Below are positions 17,570 through 27,464 of a DNA stretch of 39,148 nucleotides, piece after piece. Position 1 is the first letter of the stretch; each line of letters starts with the position of its first letter. The position numbers and the translations under genes were made by a program. The notes under the pieces are model-generated. The model was not told the DNA's origin, ran no database searches, and was given only the letters and a program-made list of their open reading frames with translations. The stretch is from Burkholderiaceae bacterium (GTDB lineage Bacteria; Pseudomonadota; Gammaproteobacteria; Burkholderiales; Burkholderiaceae_E): contig JANJTK010000122.1 in NCBI GenBank assembly GCA_024711155.1, forward strand, positions 1 to 39,148. Reading direction: 5' to 3'.

Positions 17570-18318
17570 TAGAAGTCGCCGGCCAGCGCCTGCAGCGCGG
17601 CGAGCGCTGCGAGTCCCGCGGTCTCGGTGCGCAGCACGCGCGGCCCGATGCGAACGGCTTCGAAGCCGGCCGCTTGCGCGTGCGCGAGTTCGCCTTCCGA
17701 GAGGCCGGACTCCGGCCCGACCAGCAGCTCGATCGGGTTCGCAGCCTCCACGCGCAGGCGCGACAGCCGCGCGGACGAGTGCGGCGCCAGCACCAGGTGC
17801 GCGCCCGGCGCCGCGCGTTCGCCGGCGGCCAGCCAGTGGCGCAGGTCGACCACCGGCCGCAGCATCGGCAGGCGGTCACGACCGCACTGCATGCAGGCGG
17901 CCTCGACAATGCGCGCCCAGTGCTCGTGTCGGCGCTGCATGCGCGCCGCGTCGAGCCGCACCTGCGTTCGCTCGGACACCAGCGGCTGGATCGTGCCGAC
18001 GCCGAGTTCGACCGCCTTCTCGATCGTCCAGTCCATCCGCTCGGCCGCGCTGATGCACTGCGCCAGCGTGACGCGCACCGGACTCTCGGTGTCGGCCTCG
18101 ACGCGTTCGGCGAGTCGCACGGTGCAACCGCGGGGGTCAGCGCGCTCGATGCGCGCGGCATAGCGCGCCCCGGCGCCGTCGAAGCACTCGACCGGCGCCC
18201 CGGCGGCGAGCCGCAGCACGCGGACCAGGTGGTGCGACTGGCGCGCGTCGAGTTCGAGCAGGGCGCCGCCGGTCGTGCCGGCCTGCGCCGCGGCGGCGAC
18301 CAGGACGCGGGGCAGCAT
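17569..18318 (-). CDS. rsmE: 16S rRNA (uracil(1498)-N3)-methyltransferase RsmE
   Basis: SPOUT-class methyltransferase that makes m3U1498 of 16S rRNA. The product is 249 residues with an N-terminal PUA-like domain (QSHHLVRVLRLAAGAPVECFDGAG) and the C-terminal SPOUT knot, whose signatures LLVGPESGLSEGE and IGPRVLRTETA are intact. The ATG at 18318 matches the family N-terminus (MLPRVLV). It lies 41 bp after the speD-speE fusion on the same strand and probably shares its transcript. Confidence 0.95.
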   Translation of the reverse strand: MLPRVLVAAAAQAGTTGGALLELDARQSHHLVRVLRLAAGAPVECFDGAGARYAARIERADPRGCTVRLAERVEADTESPVRVTLAQCISAAERMDWTIEKAVELGVGTIQPLVSERTQVRLDAARMQRRHEHWARIVEAACMQCGRDRLPMLRPVVDLRHWLAAGERAAPGAHLVLAPHSSARLSRLRVEAANPIELLVGPESGLSEGELAHAQAAGFEAVRIGPRVLRTETAGLAALAALQALAGDF

Positions 18319-18359
18319 CGCGCGGTCGTGGCCGGTGGTCGCGGGCGACCGCGCCGCGC

Positions 18360-19682
18360 TCAGCGCGCGGCGCGCACCAGGGTCGGCAGCGGACGGTCGG
18401 TGGCGCGCCCGGGAACCAGTTCGCGGTAGAAGTTCGGCAGCGCGAACAACGCGCGATGGATGTCGCCGTTGTAGTAGCGCAGGTCGCGGATTGCGCGCTC
18501 CTGCAGGCGCTTCTCGGCGGCGCGCGGTTCGAGCGCGAGCGGGTCGAGGGTGTCGGACGCGCAGCACATGCCCCAGTACGAACCATAGAGCGGGATGTAC
18601 AGGCCCAGCGGGCGCACGATCGCGAAGGTCGATGCGAGCGCCGCAAGGAGCCGGCCCACGGCCTCCGGCTTGTACACCGGCGACCCGACGTGCAGCATGA
18701 CGGCCGCCCCGGGATTCGCGACCCGCTTGAGCATGCGGAAGAAGTCGGCGGTGTAGAGGCGATGCGCCGGGGTGTCGGGGTCGGTCAGGTCGAGCACGAT
18801 CAGGTCGAAGCGCTCTGACGGGTCGCTCGCCATCGCGTCGACCAGCGCCCAGCCGTCGCCGATCCTGATCTCCAGCCGCGGATCGTCGAAGACGCCGCGG
18901 TGAACCGCGCCCAGGTGCTCGCGCGCCACGCGCACGACCTCGGCGTCGAGTTCGGCCATCACCACGCGCTCGATCGTCGGGTGCTTGAGCAGTTCCTCGC
19001 TCGAGCCACCGTCGCCGCCACCGATCACCAGCGCCGACACCGGCTTCGGGTGCGCGATGGCCGCGGGGTGCGTGATCGCCTCGTGGTAGAAGAACTCGTC
19101 GCGCTCGGAGGTCATGTTGCAGCCGTCGAGGCGGAACATCCGTCCCCACTGCGGCGTGTCGAAGACCTCGATCGTCTGGAACGGCGTGCGCACCGCCTCG
19201 AGGCGCCGCGACGCGCGAAAGCCGTACGCGCTGTCGGCGTTGAGCCACTCGAGCAGCAGTTCCCCCTGCGCGGCCTCCTGCCCGGCCTCGCCCGACGGCG
19301 AGGCGGCGTCTTCGACGCCGCGCAGGATCCGGTGCGTGTCCTGCTGGCGCGGCGCGAACGCCGCGATCAGGTCGGCGAGCAGCTTCTCGGCCTTCGGCGA
19401 GTTGTCGGTCGAGAAGTTGCAGACGTAGACGTCGAGGGTGACGCCGTTGCGCTCGGGCCAGGTGTGCAGCGCGAGGTGCGATTCGGCCAGCAGCACGGCG
19501 CCGGTGACGCCGCCCGGCTCACCCTGGTAATCGGGGAAGGTGAAGAACTTCTCGTCGACGATCGTCAGCGCCGCGGCTTCGACGGCCTCGCGGCACAGCC
19601 GCTCGAGCCTGGAAGCTTCCGTCAGCAGCGCGCTGTCGCACTGGCAACCGTACAGATCAGCGGTAAGGTGCAGTCCATGCAT
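18360..19682 (-). CDS. Bifunctional S-adenosylmethionine decarboxylase / spermidine synthase fusion (SpeD-SpeE)
   Basis: One 440-residue protein joins both steps of spermidine synthesis. Residues 1-125 are a class 1b AdoMet decarboxylase: GLHLTADLYGC at the start and the self-cleavage site ESHLALHTWPE. Ser68 would become the pyruvoyl group, with His73 and Cys88 at the +5 and +20 offsets seen in the Thermotoga enzyme. After a linker (about 126-145) comes an aminopropyltransferase domain with GGGDGGSSEELLKH (about 221-234) and DLTDPDTPA (Asp298, Asp301). Dissociation by autocleavage would leave the larger alpha chain still fused to the synthase. I start at ATG 19682, which fits the SpeD family; an in-frame ATG at 19724 adds 14 non-conserved residues. 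AdoMetDC-aminopropyltransferase fusions are known in other bacteria. rsmE follows. Confidence 0.93.
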   Translation of the reverse strand: MHGLHLTADLYGCQCDSALLTEASRLERLCREAVEAAALTIVDEKFFTFPDYQGEPGGVTGAVLLAESHLALHTWPERNGVTLDVYVCNFSTDNSPKAEKLLADLIAAFAPRQQDTHRILRGVEDAASPSGEAGQEAAQGELLLEWLNADSAYGFRASRRLEAVRTPFQTIEVFDTPQWGRMFRLDGCNMTSERDEFFYHEAITHPAAIAHPKPVSALVIGGGDGGSSEELLKHPTIERVVMAELDAEVVRVAREHLGAVHRGVFDDPRLEIRIGDGWALVDAMASDPSERFDLIVLDLTDPDTPAHRLYTADFFRMLKRVANPGAAVMLHVGSPVYKPEAVGRLLAALASTFAIVRPLGLYIPLYGSYWGMCCASDTLDPLALEPRAAEKRLQERAIRDLRYYNGDIHRALFALPNFYRELVPGRATDRPLPTLVRAAR

Positions 19683-20167
19683 TCCGTTCCAACCCAGTCC
19701 CGAGCCGTCGTAGACGTGGACCATTCTGCGGACCGGCGTCCCGGAAAACGCCGATCCTGGATTGAAGACCCCAAGTGTCCGTCGAAGCCGTTTCCGGCCT
19801 CTGCGGACCCGATCGGTTCAAGCCGGCTCGCGCCGGCCTGTTCAACCAGTTCCTGAGCATCCCCTTGGTCTTTCTGCGGGGGGATCCAGATCAGTGGAAA
19901 GCTCCGGGGACGCGCCGCGGCGTATCCCGGAGAGCGCGCAATTATATAGAAGCGCGACATCGAACGCCAGAACCCCGGTGGCGGTTTGTTAGAATCCCGA
20001 CTCTGCCGGGGAGGCACGAAGGCGACGCGGCGGCACGGGAGCCGGTCGCGGACCGTGCCCCGGCCGCCGGTACCGCAACGGAGGTTCTTCTGGGAAATAG
20101 CGCGCAACCAGCACCAGGCGGCGGCCGCGGCGAGACGCCGCAATCGCCGCCGGCGAGTCCGGCGGAG
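19683..20167. promoter_or_regulatory. Divergent regulatory region between speD-speE fusion and tkt
   Basis: No certain gene is seen in these 485 bases. An AT-rich island at 19941-19950 contains a perfect minus-strand TATAAT (complement of 19941-19946), which would give the speD-speE transcript a leader of about 250 bases; its -35 is poor. A plus-strand TAGAAT at 19990-19995 could serve tkt but also lacks a good -35. A GGAGG ribosome binding site stands at 20080-20084, upstream of the tkt reading frame. A 67-codon open frame on the minus strand (19657-19860) lies in the putative leader, but I see no support for it as a gene. Confidence 0.45.
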
Positions 20168-22180
20168 ATGGCGAGCGCGATTCGCGCGCTGTCGATGGAC
20201 GCCGTCCAGCAGGCCAACTCCGGGCATCCCGGCATGCCGATGGGGATGGCCGAAATCGCGGTGGCGCTGTGGGCGCGCCACCTCGAGCACAACCCCGGCG
20301 ATCCGCATTGGGTCGACCGCGACCGCTTCGTGCTGTCGAACGGCCACGGCTCGATGCTGCTGTATTCGCTGCTGCACCTGACCGGCTACGACCTGCCGAT
20401 CGACGAGTTGCGCAACTTCCGGCAGCTTCACTCGAAGACGCCCGGCCACCCCGAAGTCGGAGTCACGCCGGGCGTCGAGACCACCACCGGGCCGCTCGGA
20501 CAGGGGCTCGCGAACGCCGTCGGCATGGCGCTGGCGGAGCGGCTGCTCGCGGCGCGCTTCAATCGCGACGGCTTCCCGGTCGTCGATCACCTCACCTGGG
20601 CGTTCGCCGGCGACGGCTGCCTGATGGAAGGCGTGTCGCACGAGGCGTGCTCGCTCGCCGGCACGCTGCGGCTGTCCAGGCTCGTCGTGCTCTACGACGA
20701 CAACGGCATCTCGATCGACGGCGAGGTCGAGCACTGGTTCCGCGACGACTCGGTGCGCCGCTTCGAGGCCTACGGCTGGCACGTGATCCCCGACATCGAC
20801 GGCCACGACGTCGATGCGCTCGACCGCGCCATCGCGCTGGCGCGCGACTGGGCCGTCAACGGCCGCGACGGCGTGTTCGCGCCGACGCTGATCCAGTGCC
20901 GCACGACGATCGGCAGGGGCTCGCCCGGGCGCGCCGGCAGCGCCAGGGCGCACGGCGAGCCGCTCGGCAAGGACGAGATCGCCGCTACGCGCGCGGCGAT
21001 CGGCTGGTCGAGCGAGCCCTTCGAGGTGCCGGAGCGGGTCCGTGCGGCGTGGGACGCGCGCGAGCGCGGCGCGCAACGGCAGTCCGAATGGAGCGCGATG
21101 TTCGGCCGCTATGCGCAGCGCTACCCCGACGAGGCGCGCGAGTTCGAGCGCCGCATGCGCGGCGAGCTGCCGGTGGCCTGCGACGACGCGCTCGACGCGG
21201 CGATCGCGGAGGCGACCGCGCGCGCCGAGTCGATCGCGACCCGCAAGGCCTCGCAGAACGCGCTGAACCACCTCGGGCCGGCGCTGCCCGAGCTGATCGG
21301 CGGCTCGGCGGACCTCACCGGCAGCAACCTGACCGACTTCAAGGGCTGCGGCGCACTGCGCGCCGGCGACGGACTCGTGCCGGGACGCCACGTCAACTAC
21401 GGCGTGCGCGAGTTCGGCATGAGCGCGATCATGAACGGCCTCGCGCTGCACGGCGGCTTCATCCCGTACGGCGGCACCTTCCTCACCTTCTCCGACTACT
21501 CGCGCAACGCGCTGCGGATGGCGGCGCTGATGAAGCAGCGCGTGATCTTCGTCTTCACGCACGACTCGATCGGGCTGGGCGAGGACGGGCCGACGCACCA
21601 GCCGGTCGAGCACGCCGCGTCGCTGCGGCTGATTCCTGGGCTCGACGTCTGGCGCCCGTGCGACGCCGTCGAGTCGGCGGTCGCGTGGGGCGCGGCGATC
21701 GCACGCCGCGACGGGCCGGCGGCGCTGCTGTTCTCGCGCCAGGGGCTGCCGTTCGTGACGCGCTCCGAGGGACAGGTGGAAGCGGTCGCGCGCGGCGGCT
21801 ACGTGCTGCGCGACGACGAACAGGCGGCCGCGGTCATCGTCGCGACCGGATCGGAAGTCGGGCTCGCGCTGGCGGCGCGCGAGCTGCTGGCGGCCGACGG
21901 CATCGCGGTGCGGATCGTGTCGATGCCGTCGACCAGCGTCTTCGACCGCCAGGAGCTTTCGTATCGCCGCCGCGTTCTTCCGGAGCAGCTGCCGCGCATC
22001 GCGGTCGAAGCCGGCGTCACCGACGGTTGGTGGAAGTACGGGTGCGACGCCGTGGTCGGCGTCGACCGCTTCGGGGAATCGGCTCCGGCCGGCGTGCTGT
22101 TCCGCCTGTTCGGACTCACGCCCGAGAACGTAGCCGACACGGTGCGCGAGGCGCTCAGGCGCCGCGCGGCGCGCGGCTGA
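20168..22180 (+). CDS. tkt: Transketolase
   Basis: Thiamine-diphosphate enzyme moving two-carbon units between sugar phosphates in the pentose phosphate or Calvin pathway. From ATG 20168 it has 670 residues. Visible are [23 protein letters not shown] at the start, NGHGSMLLY, the ThDP-binding motif ([18 protein letters not shown] to YDDN), and the pyrimidine-domain segments [18 protein letters not shown] and [13 protein letters not shown]. This ATG has no spaced ribosome binding site. An in-frame CTG at 20090, five bases after a GGAGG, would add 26 residues and is an alternative start. It is the first gene of a tkt-gap-pgk-pyk-fba series, the order common in Burkholderiales. Confidence 0.96.
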   Translation: MASAIRALSMDAVQQANSGHPGMPMGMAEIAVALWARHLEHNPGDPHWVDRDRFVLSNGHGSMLLYSLLHLTGYDLPIDELRNFRQLHSKTPGHPEVGVTPGVETTTGPLGQGLANAVGMALAERLLAARFNRDGFPVVDHLTWAFAGDGCLMEGVSHEACSLAGTLRLSRLVVLYDDNGISIDGEVEHWFRDDSVRRFEAYGWHVIPDIDGHDVDALDRAIALARDWAVNGRDGVFAPTLIQCRTTIGRGSPGRAGSARAHGEPLGKDEIAATRAAIGWSSEPFEVPERVRAAWDARERGAQRQSEWSAMFGRYAQRYPDEAREFERRMRGELPVACDDALDAAIAEATARAESIATRKASQNALNHLGPALPELIGGSADLTGSNLTDFKGCGALRAGDGLVPGRHVNYGVREFGMSAIMNGLALHGGFIPYGGTFLTFSDYSRNALRMAALMKQRVIFVFTHDSIGLGEDGPTHQPVEHAASLRLIPGLDVWRPCDAVESAVAWGAAIARRDGPAALLFSRQGLPFVTRSEGQVEAVARGGYVLRDDEQAAAVIVATGSEVGLALAARELLAADGIAVRIVSMPSTSVFDRQELSYRRRVLPEQLPRIAVEAGVTDGWWKYGCDAVVGVDRFGESAPAGVLFRLFGLTPENVADTVREALRRRAARG

Positions 22181-22212
22181 GGCCGCATCGAATTCAACCC
22201 ACGGGAATCGAC

Positions 22213-23223
22213 ATGACCATTCGAGTAGCGATCAACGGGTACGGCCGCATCGGCCGCAACATCCTGCGGGCCCACTACGAGGGCGGCAAGAAGCATCCGA
22301 TCGAGATCGTCGCGATCAACGACCTCGGCGACGCGAAGACCAACGCGCACCTGACGCAGTACGACACCGCGCACGGCAAGTTCCCCGGTACCGTGAAGGT
22401 CGACGGCGACTCGATCGTCGTCAACGGCGACCGCATCCGCGTGCTCGCGAACCGCAATCCGGCCGAACTGCCGTGGGGCGAGCTCGGCGTCGACGTGGTG
22501 CTCGAGTGCACCGGCTTCTTCACCAGCAAGGAGAAGGCGTCGGCGCACCTCAAGGGCGGCGCGAAGAAGGTCATCATCTCGGCGCCCGGCGGCAAGGACG
22601 TCGACGCCACCGTGGTCTACGGCGTCAACCACGGCGTGCTGAAGGCCTCGGACACGGTGATCTCGAACGCCTCCTGCACGACCAACTGCCTGGCGCCGCT
22701 GGTCAAGCCGCTCAACGACCGCATCGGCCTCGTCACGGGACTGATGACGACGATCCACGCCTACACCAACGACCAGGTCCTCACCGACGTCTACCACGAG
22801 GACCTGCGGCGCGCGCGCTCGGCGACGATGTCGATGATCCCGACCAAGACCGGCGCGGCCGCCGCGGTGGGGCTGGTGCTGCCGGAACTCAACGGCCGGC
22901 TCGACGGCTACGCCATGCGCGTGCCGACGATCAACGTGTCGATCGTCGACCTGTCGTTCATTGCCGCGCGCGACACCTCGGTCGACGAGATCAACGCGAT
23001 CCTGAAGGAGGCCTCCGAGGGCGCGATGAAGGGCGTGCTTGCATACAGCGACGCGCCGCTGGTGTCGGTCGACTTCAACCACAACCCGGCGTCGTCGACC
23101 TACGACGCAACGCTGACCAAGGTCTCCGGCCGCCTCGTGAAGGTGAGCAGCTGGTACGACAACGAGTGGGGTTTCTCGAACCGCATGCTCGACACCACCG
23201 TCGCGCTCGTCAACGCGCGCTGA
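22213..23223 (+). CDS. gap: Glyceraldehyde-3-phosphate dehydrogenase (type I)
   Basis: Interconverts glyceraldehyde-3-phosphate and 1,3-bisphosphoglycerate. The protein is 336 residues with the Rossmann start [14 protein letters not shown], the active-site [12 protein letters not shown] (Cys155), the general base His182 in TTIHAYTND, and the C-terminal [12 protein letters not shown]. The Asp in AINDLGD is typical of NAD-preferring forms. It lies 32 bp after tkt and is followed by a perfect 20-base GC palindrome (23235-23254) before pgk. Confidence 0.98.
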   Translation: MTIRVAINGYGRIGRNILRAHYEGGKKHPIEIVAINDLGDAKTNAHLTQYDTAHGKFPGTVKVDGDSIVVNGDRIRVLANRNPAELPWGELGVDVVLECTGFFTSKEKASAHLKGGAKKVIISAPGGKDVDATVVYGVNHGVLKASDTVISNASCTTNCLAPLVKPLNDRIGLVTGLMTTIHAYTNDQVLTDVYHEDLRRARSATMSMIPTKTGAAAAVGLVLPELNGRLDGYAMRVPTINVSIVDLSFIAARDTSVDEINAILKEASEGAMKGVLAYSDAPLVSVDFNHNPASSTYDATLTKVSGRLVKVSSWYDNEWGFSNRMLDTTVALVNAR

Positions 23224-23234
23224 CGGCCTCGCGC

Positions 23235-23254
23235 GCGGGCGCCGCGGCGCCCGC
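23235..23254 (+). other. GC-rich palindrome between gap and pgk
   Basis: A perfect 20-base palindrome (GCGGGCGCCG and its mirror) 11 bases after the gap stop in the 101-bp gap-pgk spacer. It has no T run, so it is more likely an mRNA-stabilising or processing hairpin inside the operon than a strong terminator. Confidence 0.4.
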
Positions 23255-23324
23255 GGCGCGCAGGGAGTCGCGCCACGGCTTGCTGCCGCGAGACCGCCCA
23301 CCCCTGCCGAACCCGGAGACTTCG

Positions 23325-24503
23325 ATGCGATTCCTGCGCCTGACCGACCTCGACCTGCGCGGCAAGCGCGTGTTCATCCGCGCCGACCTGAACGTGCCGC
23401 AGGACGACGCCGGGGCGATCACCGACGACACGCGCATCCGCGCTTCGGTGCCCGCGATCGAGCACTGCCTGAAGGCCGGGGCGGCGGTGATGGTCACGTC
23501 GCACCTCGGGCGCCCGACCGAGGGCAAGCTCGAACCCGCCGATTCGCTGGCGCCGATCGCGAAGCGGCTGGGCGAACTGCTGGGGCGCGTGGTGCCGCTG
23601 GTGGCGGACTGGGTCGAAGGCGGCTTCGCGGTGGCGCCGGGCGAGCTGGTGCTGCTGGAGAACTGCCGCGTCAACCGCGGCGAGAAGAAGAACGACGAGA
23701 CGCTCGCGCGCAAGATGGCGGCGCTGTGCGACGTCTACGCCAACGACGCCTTCGGCACCGCGCATCGCGCGGAGGCCACCACGCACGGCATCGCGCGCTT
23801 CGCGCCGGTGGCCTGCGCCGGCCCGTTGCTGGCGGCCGAGCTCGACGCGCTGGGCCGCGCGCTGGGCGATCCGAAGCGGCCGCTGGTGGCGATCGTGGCC
23901 GGCTCGAAGGTGTCGACCAAGCTGACGATCCTCGAGTCGCTCGCCGGCAAGGTCGACCAGCTGATCGTCGGCGGCGGCATCGCGAACACCTTCATGCTCG
24001 CCGCCGGCCTGCCGATCGGCAAGTCGCTGGCCGAGCGTGAGCTCGTCGGCGATGCGCGCCGGATCATCGACCTGATGGCGGCGCGCGGCGCGCAGGTGCC
24101 GATTCCGGTTGACGCGGTGTGCGCGAAGGAGTTTTCCGCGGCGGCGGCGGCGACGGTCAAGGCGGCTGCCGACGTCGCCGACGACGACCTGATCCTCGAC
24201 ATCGGCCCGCGCACGGCGCAGGTCCTCGCGGACCAGCTCGCGCAGGCGGGCACGATCGTCTGGAACGGACCGGTCGGCGTGTTCGAGTTCGACGCGTTCG
24301 CGGGCGGCACGCGCGCGATCGCGCGGGCGATCGCCGGCTCGCCGGCGTTCACGATTGCCGGCGGAGGCGACACGCTGGCCGCAATCGCGAAATTCGGCAT
24401 CACCGACCGGGTCGGATACATATCGACCGGCGGCGGCGCGTTCCTCGAGTTCCTCGAGGGCAAGACGCTGCCGGCGGTGGCTGCGCTGGAAGACCGGGCG
24501 TGA
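23325..24503 (+). CDS. pgk: Phosphoglycerate kinase
   Basis: Transfers phosphate between 1,3-bisphosphoglycerate and ADP. The product is 392 residues with the signature [14 protein letters not shown] near the N-terminus, [36 protein letters not shown], and the nucleotide-site [10 protein letters not shown] and GGGDTLAAI. It is the third gene of the glycolytic series and ends two bases before the pyk ATG, so translation is probably coupled. Confidence 0.98.
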   Translation: MRFLRLTDLDLRGKRVFIRADLNVPQDDAGAITDDTRIRASVPAIEHCLKAGAAVMVTSHLGRPTEGKLEPADSLAPIAKRLGELLGRVVPLVADWVEGGFAVAPGELVLLENCRVNRGEKKNDETLARKMAALCDVYANDAFGTAHRAEATTHGIARFAPVACAGPLLAAELDALGRALGDPKRPLVAIVAGSKVSTKLTILESLAGKVDQLIVGGGIANTFMLAAGLPIGKSLAERELVGDARRIIDLMAARGAQVPIPVDAVCAKEFSAAAAATVKAAADVADDDLILDIGPRTAQVLADQLAQAGTIVWNGPVGVFEFDAFAGGTRAIARAIAGSPAFTIAGGGDTLAAIAKFGITDRVGYISTGGGAFLEFLEGKTLPAVAALEDRA

Positions 24504-24505
24504 GC

Positions 24506-25945
24506 ATGTTCCGGCCGGTCCCGCGCGCCACCAAGATCGTCGCCACGCTCGGCCCCGCGTCGCGGGAGCCCGAAGTCCTCGAGCGGATGCTGCGCGCCGG
24601 CGTCAACGTCGTGCGCGTGAACTTTTCCCACGGCACGGCGGAAGAGCACACCAGCATCGTGTGCCTAGTGCGAGAAATCGCCGAGCGCCTCGGCCAGAGC
24701 GTCGGCGTGCTGGCCGACCTGCAGGGGCCGAAGATCCGCATCGGCAAGTTCGCCGACGGCAAGGTCACGCTCGCGGCGGGCGACCGCTTCCGGCTCGACG
24801 TCGACCCGGCGCCGGGAGACCGCACGCGCGTCGGGCTCGACTACCCAGAACTCGTCAACGACGTGCGGCCCGGCGACATCCTGCTGCTCGACGACGGCCG
24901 CATGATGATGCGTGTGCAGGCCACCACGGTGGCCGCGATCGACTGCGTGGTCGTGCAGGGCGGGGTGCTGTCGAACCGCAAGGGCATCAACCGCCAGGGC
25001 GGCGGGCTGTCGGCGCCCGCGCTCACCGCCAAGGACATGGAGGACATCAAGACCGCGATCAGCTTCGAGGCAGACTTCATCGCGGTGTCGTTCCCGAAGA
25101 CCGCCGCCGACATGTCCAGGGCGCGCGAGCTGATGCGGGCCGGCGGCGGGCGCGCGTTGATGATCGCCAAGATCGAGCGCTACGAGGCGATCGGCAACCT
25201 CGAGGAAATCCTGAAGGCCTCCGACGGCATCATGGTCGCGCGTGGCGACCTTGCGGTCGAGGTCGGCGACGCGGCGGTGCCGGCGCTGCAGAAGCGCATG
25301 ATCCGGATGGCCAAGGAGTTCAACAAGATCGCGATCACCGCGACCCAGATGATGGAGTCGATGATCGAGTCCCCGGTGCCGACGCGCGCCGAGGTGTCCG
25401 ACGTCGCCAACGCGGTTCTCGACGGCACCGACGCGGTGATGCTGTCGGCCGAGACCGCGGCCGGGAAGCACCCGGTCGAGACCATCGAAGCGATGGCGCG
25501 CGTGTGCATCGAGGCCGACCGCTCGGACGTCAAGCCGCTCGACGCCGCGTTCCTGAACCGCACCTTCAACCGCATCGACCAGACCATCGCGATGAGCGCG
25601 CTGTTCGTCGCGCACCACATGAAGGTCAAGGCCGTGGTTTCGCTGACCCAGTCCGGTTCGACCGCGCTGTGGATGTCGCGCATCGACTCGGGCGTTCCGG
25701 TCTACGCGCTCACTTCCGAGGAGCGCAGCCGGCGCCGGATGTGCCTGTACCGCGAGGTTCACCCGCTGCTGATCGCGTTCCACGCGCAGGAGCGCGAGGC
25801 GTTGCTGCTCGAGGCCGAGCAGCGCCTGCTCGAGGCCGGGATCGTCGAGGCGGGCGACCTGATCGCGCTGACGATCGGCGAGCCGATCGGCAAGTCCGGC
25901 GGAACGAACACGCTGAAGATCGTGCGCGTCGGCGAGCGCGCCTGA
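24506..25945 (+). CDS. pyk: Pyruvate kinase
   Basis: Converts phosphoenolpyruvate and ADP to pyruvate and ATP. The protein is 479 residues. Present are [16 protein letters not shown], the barrel residues in [21 protein letters not shown] and [31 protein letters not shown], and a C-terminal domain ending SGGTNTLKI. Start chosen at ATG 24506; a GTG six bases upstream (24500) overlaps the pgk stop and is also possible. It lies between pgk and fba, with 20 bases to the next ATG. Confidence 0.98.
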   Translation: MFRPVPRATKIVATLGPASREPEVLERMLRAGVNVVRVNFSHGTAEEHTSIVCLVREIAERLGQSVGVLADLQGPKIRIGKFADGKVTLAAGDRFRLDVDPAPGDRTRVGLDYPELVNDVRPGDILLLDDGRMMMRVQATTVAAIDCVVVQGGVLSNRKGINRQGGGLSAPALTAKDMEDIKTAISFEADFIAVSFPKTAADMSRARELMRAGGGRALMIAKIERYEAIGNLEEILKASDGIMVARGDLAVEVGDAAVPALQKRMIRMAKEFNKIAITATQMMESMIESPVPTRAEVSDVANAVLDGTDAVMLSAETAAGKHPVETIEAMARVCIEADRSDVKPLDAAFLNRTFNRIDQTIAMSALFVAHHMKVKAVVSLTQSGSTALWMSRIDSGVPVYALTSEERSRRRMCLYREVHPLLIAFHAQEREALLLEAEQRLLEAGIVEAGDLIALTIGEPIGKSGGTNTLKIVRVGERA

Positions 25946-25965
25946 ACTCACTTACGGAGGTCGAC

Positions 25966-27030
25966 ATGCCCCTCGTTTCGATGCGCCAGTTGCTGGACCA
26001 CGCCGCCGAGAACGGCTACGGGATACCGGCGTTCAACGTCAACAACCTCGAGCAGGTGCAGGCGATCATGGCCGCGGCCAGCGAGGTCGATGCGCCGGTG
26101 ATCATGCAGGCGTCGGCAGGCGCGCGAAAATACGCCGGCGAGCAGTTCCTGCGCCGCCTGATCGAGGCGGCGGTCGAGTCGTACCCGAAGGTGCCGGTGG
26201 TGATGCACCAGGACCACGGCCAGTCGCCCGCGATCTGCAAGGGCGCGATCGACATCGGCTTCTCGTCGGTGATGATGGACGGCTCGCTGCAGGAAGACGG
26301 CAAGACGGTCGCCAGCTACGAGTACAACGTCGACGTCACCCGCAAGGTGGTCGAGATGGCCCACGCGGTCGGCGTGACCGTCGAGGGCGAGCTGGGCGTG
26401 CTCGGCTCGCTCGAGACGATGAAGGGTGACAAGGAGGACGGGCACGGGGCCGAGGGCACGATGACGCGCGAGCAGCTGCTCACCGATCCTGAACAGGCCG
26501 CCGACTTCGTGCGCCGCACGCAGGTCGACGCGCTCGCGATTGCGATCGGCACCAGCCACGGCGCGTACAAGTTCTCGCGCAAGCCGACCGGCGACATCCT
26601 CGCGATCTCGCGCATCAAGGAGATCAACGCACGCATCCCGAACACGCACCTGGTGATGCACGGCTCGTCGTCGGTGCCCCAGGAGCTGCTGGCCGAGATC
26701 CGCCAGTACGGCGGCGACATGAAGGAGACCTACGGCGTGCCGGTCGAGGAGATCCAGGAGGCGATCAAGTACGGCGTGCGCAAGATCAACATCGACACCG
26801 ACATCCGGCTCGCGATGACCGCGGCGATCCGCCGCTTCTTCGTCGAGAATCCGTCGAAGTTCGACCCGCGCGAGTACCTGAAGCCGGCGCGCGAGGCCGC
26901 CAAGGCGGTCTGCCTGGCGCGCTACCGGCAGTTCGGCTGCGAGGGCCGGGGCAGCCGGATCGCCGGGGTGCCGTTGTCGGCGATGGTCGGGCGCTACGCG
27001 CGCGGGGAACTGGCGCAGGTCGTGCGCTGA
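25966..27030 (+). CDS. fba: Class II fructose-1,6-bisphosphate aldolase
   Basis: Zinc-dependent aldolase interconverting fructose-1,6-bisphosphate with dihydroxyacetone phosphate and glyceraldehyde-3-phosphate (Calvin-type FbaA/CbbA subgroup). It has 354 residues, starting [25 protein letters not shown] in part, with the metal-site [26 protein letters not shown], the MHGSSSVPQ zinc-ligand loop and [11 protein letters not shown]. An ACGGAGG ribosome binding site lies five bases before the ATG. It is the last gene of the series and converges on the YdhR-like gene. Confidence 0.97.
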   Translation: MPLVSMRQLLDHAAENGYGIPAFNVNNLEQVQAIMAAASEVDAPVIMQASAGARKYAGEQFLRRLIEAAVESYPKVPVVMHQDHGQSPAICKGAIDIGFSSVMMDGSLQEDGKTVASYEYNVDVTRKVVEMAHAVGVTVEGELGVLGSLETMKGDKEDGHGAEGTMTREQLLTDPEQAADFVRRTQVDALAIAIGTSHGAYKFSRKPTGDILAISRIKEINARIPNTHLVMHGSSSVPQELLAEIRQYGGDMKETYGVPVEEIQEAIKYGVRKINIDTDIRLAMTAAIRRFFVENPSKFDPREYLKPAREAAKAVCLARYRQFGCEGRGSRIAGVPLSAMVGRYARGELAQVVR

Positions 27031-27048
27031 TTCTCTCGGCCCGCGGTC

Positions 27049-27072
27049 GCGGCGCGCGCCCGCGGGCGCCGC
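27049..27072. terminator. Possible GC-rich hairpin after fba
   Basis: Arms GCGGCGC and GCGCCGC enclose a GC-rich loop that overlaps a 14-base palindrome. It lies in the 60-bp gap between convergent stops, with no T tract, so the terminator call is uncertain. Confidence 0.35.
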
Positions 27073-27090
27073 GCACCGCGCACCGCCGGC

Positions 27091-27402
27091 TCAGCCCTCG
27101 ATCGTCGCGCCGAGCGCGTTATCGACGACGAGCGGCGTGTCGAACCAGTGCTGCGTCGGCACGCTGCCGTAGCGATCCATCACGCGCTGGCGCCACGCAG
27201 CGTCGTGCGCGGCCTCGGCGGCAGCGCGGTTCCTCCACAGGTACAGCGCCCCGGTGCGGCAACTCGCGGCGTCGTAGAGGAAGGTCTTGCGGACCAGGTC
27301 GGGATTGCGCCGCCACGCCGGCGCGACCTCGCGCATCCCGGCCACCACTTCGTCGCGGGTCGTCCCCGCAGGAAGGTCGAACATCACCAGTTCGCTGATC
27401 AT
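27091..27402 (-). CDS. Small YdhR-like dimeric alpha/beta-barrel protein
   Basis: A 103-residue protein resembling the YdhR/putative monooxygenase group of ferredoxin-like dimeric alpha/beta barrels: it starts MISELVMFDLPAGTTRDEV, then a VAPAWRRNPDLVRKTFLYD strand-helix pattern, GALYLWRNRAAAEAAHD and YGSVPTQHWFDTPLVVDN. Members of the group are often small monooxygenases or of unknown function, and no catalytic residue can be named. The ATG at 27402 has GGAG eight bases upstream. It is a single gene divergent from the hydroxypyruvate isomerase gene, with a 62-bp gap. Confidence 0.78.
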   Translation of the reverse strand: MISELVMFDLPAGTTRDEVVAGMREVAPAWRRNPDLVRKTFLYDAASCRTGALYLWRNRAAAEAAHDAAWRQRVMDRYGSVPTQHWFDTPLVVDNALGATIEG

Positions 27403-27464
27403 CGCGCTCGCTCCGGCAGTGACGATGCGCTATCGTGCCACGGCGCGCACGACAACGAATTGCG

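Noticed and set aside
19657-19860. 67-codon minus-strand ORF as an independent gene
   Set aside because: No recognisable family and it overlaps the speD-speE start; kept only as a possible leader feature in the findings.
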